Source: Cognatundibacterium rugosum
Lineage (GTDB): Bacteria > Pseudomonadota > Gammaproteobacteria > Burkholderiales > Burkholderiaceae_D
Assembly (NCBI RefSeq): GCF_014284365.1
Contig: NZ_JACOGG010000007.1
Coordinates: forward strand, 145,586-209,585
Length of the DNA: 64,000 nucleotides
Direction: 5' to 3'
In this document: in pieces, positions 18,469 to 27,263 of the stretch
How the letters are laid out: each line of letters begins with the position of its first letter
Position numbering within the stretch: position 1 is the first letter of the stretch
Program-made: the position numbers and the translations under genes
The notes under the pieces: model-generated
Database searches by the model: none
Told to the model about the DNA's origin: nothing
Seen by the model: only the letters and a program-made list of their open reading frames with translations

Positions 18469-20004
18469 ATGTCAGACATTCAAAATCAAACAGCCGCCGA
18501 ATTGCCGGTCGATGAAAACTCTATCATCGCTGAGCGCCGCGCCAAGCTGGATGCGATCCGCGCCAAAGGCATCGCCTTCCCTAACGACTTCCGCCCTCAG
18601 CATAAGGCGGCAGATCTGCAGGCGCAATACGGCGAAGTCGGTCGCGAAGAACTGGAAGCCATGAATGTGGAAGTCAGCGTGGCTGGCCGCATGATGCTCA
18701 AACGTGAAGCAGGCAAAAAAGCGGCATTCGCCACCTTGCAAGATGCATCCGGCATCAAAGCAGATGGCCGCATCCAGCTGTATGTGACGCTGGATAAAAC
18801 CGGTGAAGAAGCAATGGAAGCCTTCCGTCATTATGATCTGGGCGATATCCTGGGCATAGAAGGCGTACTGTTTAAAACCAAGACGGACGAACTGACCGTC
18901 AAAGTCACTACCCTGCGCCTGCTGACCAAATCGCTGCGTCCGCTACCAGACAAATTCCACGGCCTGGCCAATCAGGAAACCAAATACCGTCAACGCTATG
19001 TCGATCTGATCATGAGCGAAGACACACGCCGCACATTTAAGGCACGTACGGCAGCGATGACATCGATCCGCAATTTCATGGCCAGCCATGAATTCATGGA
19101 AGTCGAAACGCCGATGCTACATGTAATTCCAGGCGGTGCGGCAGCCAAGCCATTCATCACGCATCACAATGCGCTGGACATGGAAATGTATCTGCGTATT
19201 GCACCGGAACTGTATCTGAAGCGCCTGGTGGTCGGTGGCTTTAACCGTGTGTTTGAAGTCAACCGTAACTTCCGCAATGAAGGTGTGTCGCCGCGCCACA
19301 ATCCAGAATTCACCATGATGGAATTCTATGCAGCCTATGTGGATTACAAATGGCTCATGGACTTCACCGAACAAGTCATCCGCAAAGCAGCAGAAGATGC
19401 GCATGGCACAGCAGTACTGACTTATCAGGGCCGTGAGCTGGACCTGTCCAAGCCATTTGAACGCCTGACCATCGTTGGCGCGATCAACAAATATGCACCG
19501 CACTATACGCATGAACAATTGCACGATGCAGACTTCATCCGCACTGAGTTGCTGAAGTTTGGCGTCAAGCCTTTCGCCACAGCTGGTCTGGGCGCGCTGC
19601 AACTGGCACTGTTCGAAGAAACAGCAGAAGCACAGCTGTGGAACCCGACTTACATCATCGACTATCCAGTTGAAGTCTCGCCACTGGCGCGTGCTTCTGA
19701 CAGCGTGGCTGGCATTACTGAGCGCTTTGAGTTGTTCATGACTGGTCGCGAAATCGCCAACGGCTTCTCCGAGTTGAACGATGCAGAAGACCAGGCTGCG
19801 CGCTTCATGGCTCAGGTCGCCGCTAAAGATGCAGGTGATGAAGAAGCGATGTACTTCGATGCTGACTATATCCGCGCTTTGGAATATGGTCTGCCTCCGA
19901 CCGGCGGCTGCGGCATCGGTATCGACCGTCTGATGATGCTGATCACCGATTCACCGAACATCCGTGACGTAATTCTGTTCCCGCATCTGCGTCGCGAAGA
20001 CTAA
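18469..20004 (+). CDS. lysS: Lysyl-tRNA synthetase (class II)
   Basis: 511 residues, the normal length. It has an N-terminal OB-fold anticodon-binding domain (about 65-180) and a class II catalytic core. Motif 2 is in [15 protein letters not shown] and motif 3 in [12 protein letters not shown]. It charges tRNA-Lys. It lies downstream of prfB in the usual proteobacterial order and probably reads through from it. An unusual triple 9-bp repeat begins at its stop codon. Confidence 0.97.
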   Translation: MSDIQNQTAAELPVDENSIIAERRAKLDAIRAKGIAFPNDFRPQHKAADLQAQYGEVGREELEAMNVEVSVAGRMMLKREAGKKAAFATLQDASGIKADGRIQLYVTLDKTGEEAMEAFRHYDLGDILGIEGVLFKTKTDELTVKVTTLRLLTKSLRPLPDKFHGLANQETKYRQRYVDLIMSEDTRRTFKARTAAMTSIRNFMASHEFMEVETPMLHVIPGGAAAKPFITHHNALDMEMYLRIAPELYLKRLVVGGFNRVFEVNRNFRNEGVSPRHNPEFTMMEFYAAYVDYKWLMDFTEQVIRKAAEDAHGTAVLTYQGRELDLSKPFERLTIVGAINKYAPHYTHEQLHDADFIRTELLKFGVKPFATAGLGALQLALFEETAEAQLWNPTYIIDYPVEVSPLARASDSVAGITERFELFMTGREIANGFSELNDAEDQAARFMAQVAAKDAGDEEAMYFDADYIRALEYGLPPTGGCGIGIDRLMMLITDSPNIRDVILFPHLRRED

Positions 20005-20028
20005 GTGAGCTAAGTGAGCTAAGTGAGC
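20002..20028 (+). repeat. Three tandem copies of TAAGTGAGC starting at the lysS stop codon
   Basis: TAAGTGAGC is repeated exactly three times head to tail (20002-20010, 20011-20019, 20020-20028). The first TAA is the lysS stop. Because the unit is 9 bp, each copy supplies a TAA in the same frame, so the gene has three successive in-frame stops. Confidence 0.95.
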
Positions 20029-20167
20029 AGCTAACAGCAAACCAGCCTGGTTTTGTGTATCATTCAACACGAAATGAAATACACAAATTCCACGCTGATT
20101 TGCCAGTCTGCATATTTTGCACCTAGCGTAAGCAACAAGCTTGCTGATCACGCTAAAGTGTCGCCTT

Positions 20168-20197
20168 GGGACTGTGTAAGCAGTCCCATTTTCTTTT
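20168..20197 (+). terminator. Rho-independent terminator downstream of lysS
   Basis: A 7-bp stem (GGGACTG at 20168-20174 and CAGTCCC at 20181-20187) is followed by ATTTTCTTTT. It lies just ahead of the ABC exporter start at 20210. Confidence 0.7.
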
Positions 20198-20209
20198 CCA
20201 CCTGCCCTT

Positions 20210-21988
20210 ATGTCTGCCCAACATCCGCTACGCAAACTGTTGTCCTATGCCAGTGCCTATAAAACCGATTTCCGGCTGGCTACGCTGTATTCTGTACTGA
20301 ATAAATTCTTTGACGTACTGCCCGAAGTCTTGATCGGTGTTGCGGTCGATATCGTGGTCAATGGTGAAAAAAGCTTCTTAGCAAAGCGTGTGCTCGGTGG
20401 CTTCGGCATTACGGAGACCTGGCATCAGCTGGTTTTGCTTGGCGTGCTGAATGCGGTGATCTGGATGGGCGAATCCTGGTTTGAATATCTGCTGTCACTG
20501 AAGTGGCGCAAGCTCGCACAAAATCTGCAGCATGATGTGCGGCTGGATGCTTATGACCATGTACAAAAACTGGACATGGCGTATTTTGAAAATCAGCGCA
20601 CCGGCAATCTGATGTCCATCCTGAATGAAGACATCAATCAGATGGAACGCTTCCTGAATGGTGGTGCGAATCAGATCATTCAAGTCATTTGCTCCTCCAT
20701 CATGGTCAGCGCGGTCTTTTTTGCCTTACAGCCCTCACTCGCAGTGATTGCGCTATTGCCGGTTCCTGCCATTTTGTTTGGTGCATTCTGGTTCCAAAAG
20801 CGGCTGGCGCCACGCTATGCAGAAGTACGCGAAGCCGCTGGCGATGTCAGTGCACGACTGAACAATAATCTGCTCGGCCTGGCCACCATCAAAGCGTTTG
20901 CAACCGAAGAATTTGAAAAGCAACAGATTGGCGCGGCCAGCAATGCCTACCGCAACGCCAATGCGCGCGCAATTGCTGTCAGCTCTGCGATTACGCCAGT
21001 GATACGCATGGCGATACTGGCTGGTTTTACCGCAACTCTGGTCTACGGCGGCTGGCTGACCCTGCATGATGAACTGGCGGTCGGCGCCTATTCGGTACTG
21101 GTCTACCTGACCCAAAGACTATTATGGCCGATGACGGGGCTGGCAGAAGTCGCCGACATGTACCAACGCTCTATGTCGGCGATAGACCGCGCCATGAATT
21201 TGCTGGACACACCAATACAAATTCGCTACGACGGTAAGGCACTGCCGCAAGCACAAGTCAGTGGCGATATCCGTTTTGAAGATGTGAGCTTTGCTTACGG
21301 TGAGCAAACCACACTGCATCACATCAATCTGCATATTCCCGCTGGTAAAACGGTGGCCTTTGTCGGCTCTACTGGCTCAGGCAAGTCGACACTGGTGAAG
21401 TTACTGTTACGTTTTTATACGCCTGCGTCCGGCCATATTCTGTTGGATGGTGTCGCCAGCGACAGCCTGAACCTGCAGGATCTGCGCCGCGTGATTGGCT
21501 ATGTGGCCCAGGATAGTTTCCTGACCGATGGCACCATTGCCGAGAATATCGCCTATGGCCTGGAGCAAGTCAGCGATGCCGATATCGCCGCAGCCGCGCG
21601 TGCCGCGGAAGCGATGGAGTTTATCGAGAAGCTGCCTTTAGGCTTTGCCACCCGCATTGGTGAGCGTGGCCAAAAACTGTCTGGCGGTCAGCGCCAACGC
21701 CTGGCGCTGGCGAGAGCAATTCTGAAAAATCCGCCTGTATTGATACTGGATGAAGCAACCAGCGCGGTTGACAATGAGACCGAAGCTGCGATACAACGCA
21801 GCCTGGATGTCGTAAGTAAAAACCGGACCACCATAGTGATTGCACATCGTCTGTCCACTGTCAGACAAGCCGACTGCATACACGTAATGGAGGCCGGACG
21901 TATCGTGGAAAGTGGCAGCCATGAACAGCTGTTGGCATACAATGGCAGTTATGCCGCATTGTGGCGCCTGCAAACTGGAGAAAGATGA
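20210..21988 (+). CDS. ABC exporter, fused membrane and ATPase domains (MsbA/ABCB type)
   Basis: A 592-residue half-transporter that should act as a homodimer. The N-terminal half holds six membrane helices. The C-terminal ATPase has Walker A GSTGSGKST, signature LSGGQRQRLALARA, Walker B VLILDEATS and the switch His in IVIAHRLST. Family members export lipids, drugs or peptides; the substrate cannot be told here. A small membrane-anchored cupin protein follows 7 bp downstream and is likely cotranscribed. The start lacks a strong ribosome site. Confidence 0.9.
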   Translation: MSAQHPLRKLLSYASAYKTDFRLATLYSVLNKFFDVLPEVLIGVAVDIVVNGEKSFLAKRVLGGFGITETWHQLVLLGVLNAVIWMGESWFEYLLSLKWRKLAQNLQHDVRLDAYDHVQKLDMAYFENQRTGNLMSILNEDINQMERFLNGGANQIIQVICSSIMVSAVFFALQPSLAVIALLPVPAILFGAFWFQKRLAPRYAEVREAAGDVSARLNNNLLGLATIKAFATEEFEKQQIGAASNAYRNANARAIAVSSAITPVIRMAILAGFTATLVYGGWLTLHDELAVGAYSVLVYLTQRLLWPMTGLAEVADMYQRSMSAIDRAMNLLDTPIQIRYDGKALPQAQVSGDIRFEDVSFAYGEQTTLHHINLHIPAGKTVAFVGSTGSGKSTLVKLLLRFYTPASGHILLDGVASDSLNLQDLRRVIGYVAQDSFLTDGTIAENIAYGLEQVSDADIAAAARAAEAMEFIEKLPLGFATRIGERGQKLSGGQRQRLALARAILKNPPVLILDEATSAVDNETEAAIQRSLDVVSKNRTTIVIAHRLSTVRQADCIHVMEAGRIVESGSHEQLLAYNGSYAALWRLQTGER

Positions 21989-21995
21989 TACCTAT

Positions 21996-22466
21996 ATGAA
22001 AAAAATTCTGATTTCCTGCGCCACCGGCGCCCTGCTCACCTTGCTGGTGGTCGCTACCTATCAGACCGTACAACACGTCAACCGCATTGCGCCGGCCAGT
22101 ACGGAAACGGTGACGCCGCAACTTAAGCCTTTAGCGGTCAATCCATCCTGGGTTAAACAAGGAACACCAAACTTCCGAGCTACTGAATTTTTTAAATCCA
22201 GCGACGGAAAAACCAGTTCTGGTATTTTTGAATGCGACGCCTCTACCTTTGAATGGCATTATCAGCTGGACGAGGCCATCTATGTACTTGATGGTGGTGT
22301 GGAACTGGATTACCAGGGTAAGCGCTTTACGCTGAAAGCCGGTGACAGTGCATTTTTCCGCGCTGGCACCACTGCGACCTGGCATGTGCCATCGCACATC
22401 CGCAAAACCTGGACCTTGTATGACGCGGGAAAAATGCCGCGTACCTTCGCAAAAGTCAGCAATTAA
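21996..22466 (+). CDS. Membrane-anchored cupin-domain protein
   Basis: 156 residues. An N-terminal signal-anchor helix (about 3-22) places a single cupin domain (about 60-145) outside the inner membrane. The cupin motifs are visible as YVLDGGVELDYQG and LKAGDSAFFRAG, close to the EutQ/DUF861 subgroup. Only one obvious histidine ligand (WHY) is seen in the first motif, so metal-dependent catalysis is uncertain. GGAGAAAG precedes the chosen ATG; the frame is open further upstream, inside the ABC gene, but has no ribosome site there. It is the second gene of the ABC exporter unit. Confidence 0.75.
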   Translation: MKKILISCATGALLTLLVVATYQTVQHVNRIAPASTETVTPQLKPLAVNPSWVKQGTPNFRATEFFKSSDGKTSSGIFECDASTFEWHYQLDEAIYVLDGGVELDYQGKRFTLKAGDSAFFRAGTTATWHVPSHIRKTWTLYDAGKMPRTFAKVSN

Positions 22467-22474
22467 TCAGTGCA

Positions 22475-22505
22475 GGCGGGCTGCAATCGGTGCTAACAGC
22501 CCGCC
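22475..22505. terminator. Hairpin between convergent genes
   Basis: Perfect 9-bp GC-rich stem (GGCGGGCTG at 22475-22483 and CAGCCCGCC at 22497-22505) in the 48-bp gap between converging genes. No long T tract, so it is a probable but weak bidirectional terminator. Confidence 0.5.
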
Positions 22506-22514
22506 GATTCTGAT

Positions 22515-23513
22515 TTAACCTACCGCACTGGCCAGCGCCAGCCCGCTCAGAAAAGCGTTCTCGACTTTGCCGCCACCTTCCAGGCCGTTAGCAAACCAGT
22601 CGCCACACACACCGATACCTACCTTGGCATCCCACAGGCAAGTCTGCTGCAATGGTTGCTGCGCCTGTGAATAGCGCCAGCGATGCACTACGGCATAAAT
22701 CGGTTGTATCCAGGAGCCTGTCGCCTCATGGAAAGCCTTGAGTAATTTTTCTTTGGCACGCTCAGGTTCATCTTCCAGATGTTCCTCACTCCAGGCCCGT
22801 GTTGCATGCGCGACCCAGCGCTCACCTGCACGGTGCTGCGGTTTAGCGTTATCCTTGGCAATCCAGCCCAGACGCGATTGCTGCACCCAGGCGCCGTCAT
22901 ACGATAAATCCAACGCAGTCTGGAAACCCAGCATCAAACACCAGCAAGGCGACAGCCGTGCCTGCTCAGCCTGTGCTGCAAAGGCAGGCAGCGGCTGCAA
23001 CAAAGGAATGGCCTGATCTGACGGTATGGCCAGTATCACCGCATCAAATGGCCCTGCGCTGGCCGCCACACTAACCGTACTGGACTGAATTTTCAGCAGC
23101 CACTGGCCCTGATACGCCTCCAGCGCCAGCACCTGTTGATCGGACCGCACGTCGAGGCCATGTGCCAGATGCTTACCCAGCGCATTCATTCCTGGCACCG
23201 CCACGTAGGGCTTGGAATGACGTCCCGCAGCTTTTACCACCCCGGCTTCCAGGTTCACCAGGCGTGCATCCCATGGTTGCACCCAACCGACTTTTTTCCA
23301 GTCGGCGACTTCTTTTTTAAAGCGGTCAGTCGTTGCAGTGAAGTATTGAGCACCGTGATCAAAGCCGCCTAATTCGGTGTGACGGGTACTCATGCGTCCG
23401 CTGACACCCAGACTTTTCTCGTAGACCGTCACATGATGTCCCTGCATTTGCAAATGACGGGCGGCAGTTAAGCCGGATAAACCCGCACCAACCACAGCGA
23501 TATGCATATTCAT
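22515..23513 (-). CDS. FAD-dependent oxidoreductase, renalase-like
   Basis: 332 residues. The N-terminus carries a Rossmann dinucleotide-binding motif (VVGAGLSGLTAARHL, residues 6-20) with the following acidic residue in YEKS. The GRMSTR segment and the DHGAQYFTA stretch are typical of the NAD/FAD-dependent COG3380 group, which includes renalase. The C-terminal segment GDWFANGLEGGG closes the FAD site. Renalases reoxidise abnormal NAD(P)H isomers; bacterial substrates are mostly undefined. Monocistronic, convergent with the cupin gene. Confidence 0.8.
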   Translation of the reverse strand: MNMHIAVVGAGLSGLTAARHLQMQGHHVTVYEKSLGVSGRMSTRHTELGGFDHGAQYFTATTDRFKKEVADWKKVGWVQPWDARLVNLEAGVVKAAGRHSKPYVAVPGMNALGKHLAHGLDVRSDQQVLALEAYQGQWLLKIQSSTVSVAASAGPFDAVILAIPSDQAIPLLQPLPAFAAQAEQARLSPCWCLMLGFQTALDLSYDGAWVQQSRLGWIAKDNAKPQHRAGERWVAHATRAWSEEHLEDEPERAKEKLLKAFHEATGSWIQPIYAVVHRWRYSQAQQPLQQTCLWDAKVGIGVCGDWFANGLEGGGKVENAFLSGLALASAVG

Positions 23514-23533
23514 TTCCTTTTTTCTGATCAGGG

Positions 23534-23626
23534 CTTACGCAAAACCGCCGCAGCGGCGTTATGACTCCTTGTCTTACATGCTTACTGCCTGCGTCGCCAG
23601 GCCTTGCTGGGATAATTTTGCGTAAG
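23534..23626. repeat. 93-bp palindromic element with 11-bp terminal inverted repeats
   Basis: CTTACGCAAAA at 23534-23544 and its exact reverse complement TTTTGCGTAAG at 23616-23626 bound a noncoding 93-bp unit. It contains further short GC-rich inverted stretches such as CCGCCGCAGCGGCG. The form is that of a short non-autonomous repeat (MITE or REP-like). Only one copy is in this window. Confidence 0.6.
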
Positions 23627-23666
23627 TCCTACTGATAAAACCGCCATGCAAAGACGGCAGCGATAA

Positions 23667-23700
23667 ACAAAAACGCCCGCAACAAACATGGGCGGGCGTT
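23667..23700 (-). terminator. Rho-independent terminator of the CBS-domain gene
   Basis: On the minus strand a 9-bp GC-rich stem (23672-23680 with 23692-23700) is followed by a T-rich run. It lies just past the stop of the CBS gene. Confidence 0.85.
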
Positions 23701-23727
23701 ATGCTAAGCGATTACCGTAAGCGCTGC

Positions 23728-24177
23728 TCAGGACTCGTTATCTTCGACTGGCCAGTCGCGGATATAGGCCTTGAGCATTTTGTTTTCAAAGCTTTGCGCT
23801 TCGAGTACCGCCTTGGCTACGTCGTAAAAGGAAATCACGCCCAGTAAGGTTTTAGCGTCCATCACTGGCAGATAACGCGAGTGTTTTTCCAACATCATGC
23901 GGCGTACTTCATTGACCTCCGTTTCGGGCGTGACTGTGATCGGATGATCATCCATGTACTTGCGTACGGTGCCATTGCCCAGTGAACCGCCATTTTTATG
24001 AATCGCACGTATCACTTCACGGAAAGTCAGGATACCTGCCAGATCGCCGTATTCCATGACGACCAGAGAGCCGATATCTTTTTCTTCCATTACGCTGACC
24101 GCCTCCGTAATTGGCGTGTCCGGCGTAATCGTGAACAGGATATTGCCTTTTACCTGAAGAATTTCGGAAACTTTCAT
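23728..24177 (-). CDS. Tandem CBS-domain protein
   Basis: 149 residues from the ATG at 24175-24177, which has a strong GAGGAGA ribosome site. The frame stays open upstream but lacks such a signal. The protein is essentially two CBS motifs (about 8-62 and 72-130), forming one adenine-nucleotide-binding Bateman module with no attached catalytic domain. Stand-alone CBS pairs sense AMP/ATP or related ligands and regulate partner proteins. No partner is evident next door. Divergent from the sulfhydrylase gene. Confidence 0.88.
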   Translation of the reverse strand: MKVSEILQVKGNILFTITPDTPITEAVSVMEEKDIGSLVVMEYGDLAGILTFREVIRAIHKNGGSLGNGTVRKYMDDHPITVTPETEVNEVRRMMLEKHSRYLPVMDAKTLLGVISFYDVAKAVLEAQSFENKMLKAYIRDWPVEDNES

Positions 24178-24459
24178 GGATGCGATCTCCTCTGATCTGG
24201 TTGTTTTCTGGCTGAGCTTGGATGGTGATACAAGACACCGAAAGACCTGGACAGCATACGCAGCCATCAGGCGACAGTGTGTACACCGGGTACACTCTTG
24301 CGTCAGCGCCATGTTTTTACTCTGCACACCAATGTATCTTAAGCGATGCAAAAAATCCAGCGCAACTACATTATTTTTAGAGCAAAAACCTGGATTTCGC
24401 ATGACGCTGTATGGCGCGAGTGGTAGCATGGCGGCGTCACAAAATGGAGATACCAGTTT

Positions 24460-25770
24460 ATGAGCGGACCACGATATCCGGGCTTTGACACACTGTCCCT
24501 GCATGCAGGTGCCAGCCCCGATCCAAGCACAGGCGCACGCGCCACCCCGATTTACCTGAGCTCGTCATTCAGTTTTCAAAACGCGGATCACGCTGCAGCC
24601 TTATTCAATATGGAAAAAGCGGGACATGTGTATTCACGCATTTCCAATCCCACGAATGCAGTGCTGGAAGAGCGTATTGCGGCACTGGAAGGTGGCGTAG
24701 CCGGTCTGGCGGTTGCCAGTGGTCAGGCTGCACTGCATCTGGCGATTGCCACCATCGCCGGTGCCGGTTCCCACCTGGTCGCTTCGCGTGCCTTATATGG
24801 TGGCTCGCATAATTTGCTGAGCTACACCATGAAGCGCTTCGGCATAGAAACCACCTTTGTGGACCCACGCGATCCGGATGCATGGGCTGCCGCCATTCGC
24901 CCTGAAACCAAGGCCTTATTTGCTGAAACGTTGGGGAATCCCGGGCTCGATGTCTTGAATATCCCTGTGGTCGCTGAGATCGCACACAGTCATCATTTAC
25001 CTTTGCTGGTGGATTCCACCTTCACCACGCCCTATCTGTTAAAACCGCTGGATCACGGCGCTGATCTGGTGTTCCACTCCGCCACCAAATTCCTGTGCGG
25101 CCATGGCACTGCGATCGGCGGTGTACTGGTGGATGGCGGCAGCTTTGACTGGCAGGCCGCGCATCAGCACACTGGCCGCTTCGCTGAATTATGCGAACCC
25201 TATGACGGCTTCCACGGCATGGTATTTGCCGAGGAATCCCCGGTAGCTGCGTTTGCCTTACGCGCACGGCGCGAAGGTTTGCGCGATTTCGGCGCCTGCA
25301 TGAGTCCACATAATGCCTTCACCATTTTGCAGGGCGTGGAAACGCTGAGCCTGCGCATGGAGAAGCATGTTACCAATACCAGACAGATCGTCGAATTCCT
25401 GCTCAGTCATCCGGCCGTAGACAGCATTTCCTATCCTGAACTTGAAAGCCATCCGGATTACGCGCTGGCTCAGCAATTACTGCCTAAGGGTTGCGGCGCC
25501 GTGTTCTCGTTCAACCTTAAAGGCGACCGTGCGGCTGGTAAGCGCTTCGTTGAATCGCTACAGGTATTTTCTCACCTGGCCAATGTCGGCGATGCCAAGT
25601 CGCTGGTGATCCATCCTGCCTCTACGACCCATTTCCGGGTTCCCGCAGATCAGCTCGCCGCATCGGGCATCAGCGAAGGTACCATGCGCTTGTCCGTCGG
25701 TCTGGAAGATGTCGGCGATCTCAAAGACGATCTCAACCGCGCCTTAAAAGCCGCACTGAAAGGAGCATGA
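24460..25770 (+). CDS. O-acetylhomoserine/O-succinylhomoserine sulfhydrylase (Cys/Met metabolism PLP enzyme)
   Basis: A 436-residue member of the Cys/Met metabolism PLP-dependent family. The cofactor lysine is K210 in SATKFLCGHG. Upstream landmarks are YSRISNPT (phosphate contact), ASGQAALHLA and VDSTFTTPYL. The length and GTAIGGVLVDGG segment fit MetY-like O-acetylhomoserine aminocarboxypropyltransferases, which make homocysteine or methionine precursors. MetZ or cystathionine gamma-synthase activity is possible. A 6-bp inverted repeat (24402-24407 and 24434-24439) lies in the leader. An alpha/beta hydrolase gene begins one base after its stop, so the two are cotranscribed. Confidence 0.85.
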   Translation: MSGPRYPGFDTLSLHAGASPDPSTGARATPIYLSSSFSFQNADHAAALFNMEKAGHVYSRISNPTNAVLEERIAALEGGVAGLAVASGQAALHLAIATIAGAGSHLVASRALYGGSHNLLSYTMKRFGIETTFVDPRDPDAWAAAIRPETKALFAETLGNPGLDVLNIPVVAEIAHSHHLPLLVDSTFTTPYLLKPLDHGADLVFHSATKFLCGHGTAIGGVLVDGGSFDWQAAHQHTGRFAELCEPYDGFHGMVFAEESPVAAFALRARREGLRDFGACMSPHNAFTILQGVETLSLRMEKHVTNTRQIVEFLLSHPAVDSISYPELESHPDYALAQQLLPKGCGAVFSFNLKGDRAAGKRFVESLQVFSHLANVGDAKSLVIHPASTTHFRVPADQLAASGISEGTMRLSVGLEDVGDLKDDLNRALKAALKGA

Positions 25771-25771
25771 G

Positions 25772-26587
25772 ATGCAGCTAACCATAGATAACAAGACCGC
25801 TTACGCCTATACCGGCGGCAAAACACTGCGTACCGGGCAGCCAACACTGGTGCTGATCCACGGTGCACAGAATGATCATTCGGTGTGGGCACTGCAAAGC
25901 CGTTACCTGGCCAATCATGGCTACAACCTGATTGCACTGGATTTACCTGGCCACGGCCTGAGTGCTGGCCCTGCCCTGAGCAGGGTAGAAGACATGGCTG
26001 ACTGGGTACTCGCTTTCTTACTACAGGCAGGCATAGAACACGCTCATCTGGCCGGTCACAGTATGGGTTCGCTGATCGCGCTGGAAGCCAGCTATCGCGC
26101 ACCTGCCGTAGTCAGCAGCCTGAGTCTGATCGGCACCGCGTATCCGATGAAGGTATCGGACGCTTTACTGAATGCGGCACGCGACGAGGAACAAAGCGCA
26201 ATCGACATGGTGAATATCTGGTCGCACTCTGGCCCGGTCGCCCGTGCGTCCTGTCCGGCTCCGGGCATGTCGCTGCATGGCATGAGCCGTCGCCTGATGC
26301 AGCGAATCGCAACACGCAATCCGGCGGAAAAAGTATTTCATATCGACTTCAGTGCCTGCAATGCCTATGCCAATGGTGAAGCGGCGGCCGCCGCAGTGCG
26401 CTGTCCGGCGCTGTTTGTATTAGGCCAGCAGGATATGATGACGCCCGCCAAAGCAGGTAAAGCACTGAGCGCCGTAATTCCGCACAGTCAGGTACGCGTG
26501 ATCGCCAACAGTGGTCATTCGCTGATGAGCGAGCAAGGTGATGCGGTGTTAACGGCTATGCAAGCATTTTTGCAGGGCCAGCGATGA
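25772..26587 (+). CDS. Alpha/beta hydrolase
   Basis: A 271-residue alpha/beta-hydrolase-fold protein without signal peptide. The oxyanion segment is IHGAQNDHSVW, the nucleophile elbow AGHSMGS has S97, and the acid and His are likely in QQDMMTP and NSGHSL. Substrate unknown; carboxylesterase or C-C hydrolase activity are possible. It starts one base after the sulfhydrylase stop and overlaps the LysE gene by four bases (ATGA), so it lies in the middle of a three-gene unit. Confidence 0.82.
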   Translation: MQLTIDNKTAYAYTGGKTLRTGQPTLVLIHGAQNDHSVWALQSRYLANHGYNLIALDLPGHGLSAGPALSRVEDMADWVLAFLLQAGIEHAHLAGHSMGSLIALEASYRAPAVVSSLSLIGTAYPMKVSDALLNAARDEEQSAIDMVNIWSHSGPVARASCPAPGMSLHGMSRRLMQRIATRNPAEKVFHIDFSACNAYANGEAAAAAVRCPALFVLGQQDMMTPAKAGKALSAVIPHSQVRVIANSGHSLMSEQGDAVLTAMQAFLQGQR

Positions 26588-27201
26588 ACTTGGAAAATCT
26601 GGTTTTATTTACCGCAACCGAGGCAGCGATGTCGCTGTCGCCGGGACCTGCGGTAATGATGGTGGTCGCTTATGGCATCGCACGTGGCTGGCGCACGTCC
26701 TTGTTTGTCACTTTGGGCATCCTGAGTGGCAATGCGATTTATTTTTTACTCTCTGCCACGGGCCTCAGCGGCGTGCTGCTGGCGTCGCCACAGCTGTTTA
26801 TGGGTATCAAGTATCTGGGAGCGGCGTATCTGGTGTACCTGGGTCTGTCTGCGATCACGGGCAGACCTTCACCAATCACGCTGTCGCAGTTATCCGGCAA
26901 TACGCTGAGCCCTCGCCGGATTTATCTCAACGCACTGATGCTGCAATTGACGAATCCGAAAACGATGCTGACCTTTGTCGCCATCCTGCCGCAATTCATT
27001 GATCTGCAACAGCCGGTTGGCTGGCAAATGCTGATGCTGGCAGTCTGCTCCATGATCCCGGAGTTTTTCATCTTGCTGGCCTATGGCATGCTGGCGTCCA
27101 AAGCCAGTCATTTAGCGACGCAAGAGCGCTATGCGCTGATCACCGAACGCATCGCAGGTGTGTTAGTGTTGCTGGCAGGTGTCATGATCGCGATTGTCTG
27201 A
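26584..27201 (+). CDS. LysE/RhtB family amino-acid exporter
   Basis: 205 residues, with six hydrophobic helices and the N-terminal family signature SPGPAVMMVVAYG. RhtB-type proteins export homoserine, threonine, leucine or related amino acids. The position after a homocysteine-forming sulfhydrylase suggests homoserine or a sulfur amino acid as cargo, but this is inference. The ATG overlaps the stop of the preceding hydrolase gene. Confidence 0.88.
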   Translation: MNLENLVLFTATEAAMSLSPGPAVMMVVAYGIARGWRTSLFVTLGILSGNAIYFLLSATGLSGVLLASPQLFMGIKYLGAAYLVYLGLSAITGRPSPITLSQLSGNTLSPRRIYLNALMLQLTNPKTMLTFVAILPQFIDLQQPVGWQMLMLAVCSMIPEFFILLAYGMLASKASHLATQERYALITERIAGVLVLLAGVMIAIV

Positions 27202-27219
27202 TATGGCGCCGAGCTGTCA

Positions 27220-27255
27220 GCGCTTTGCATCGCAGACGATGCAGATGCAAAGCGC
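27220..27255. terminator. Strong hairpin between convergent genes
   Basis: Perfect 12-bp stem (GCGCTTTGCATC at 27220-27231 and GATGCAAAGCGC at 27244-27255) with a 12-base loop, between the LysE gene and the converging sulfotransferase gene. T tracts are short on both sides. Confidence 0.6.
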
Positions 27256-27263
27256 AACTTGTG

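Noticed and set aside
24402..24439. SAM-type riboswitch ahead of the sulfhydrylase gene
   Set aside because: Only a 6-bp outer inverted repeat is visible; none of the conserved cores of known SAM or SAH riboswitches could be recognised.
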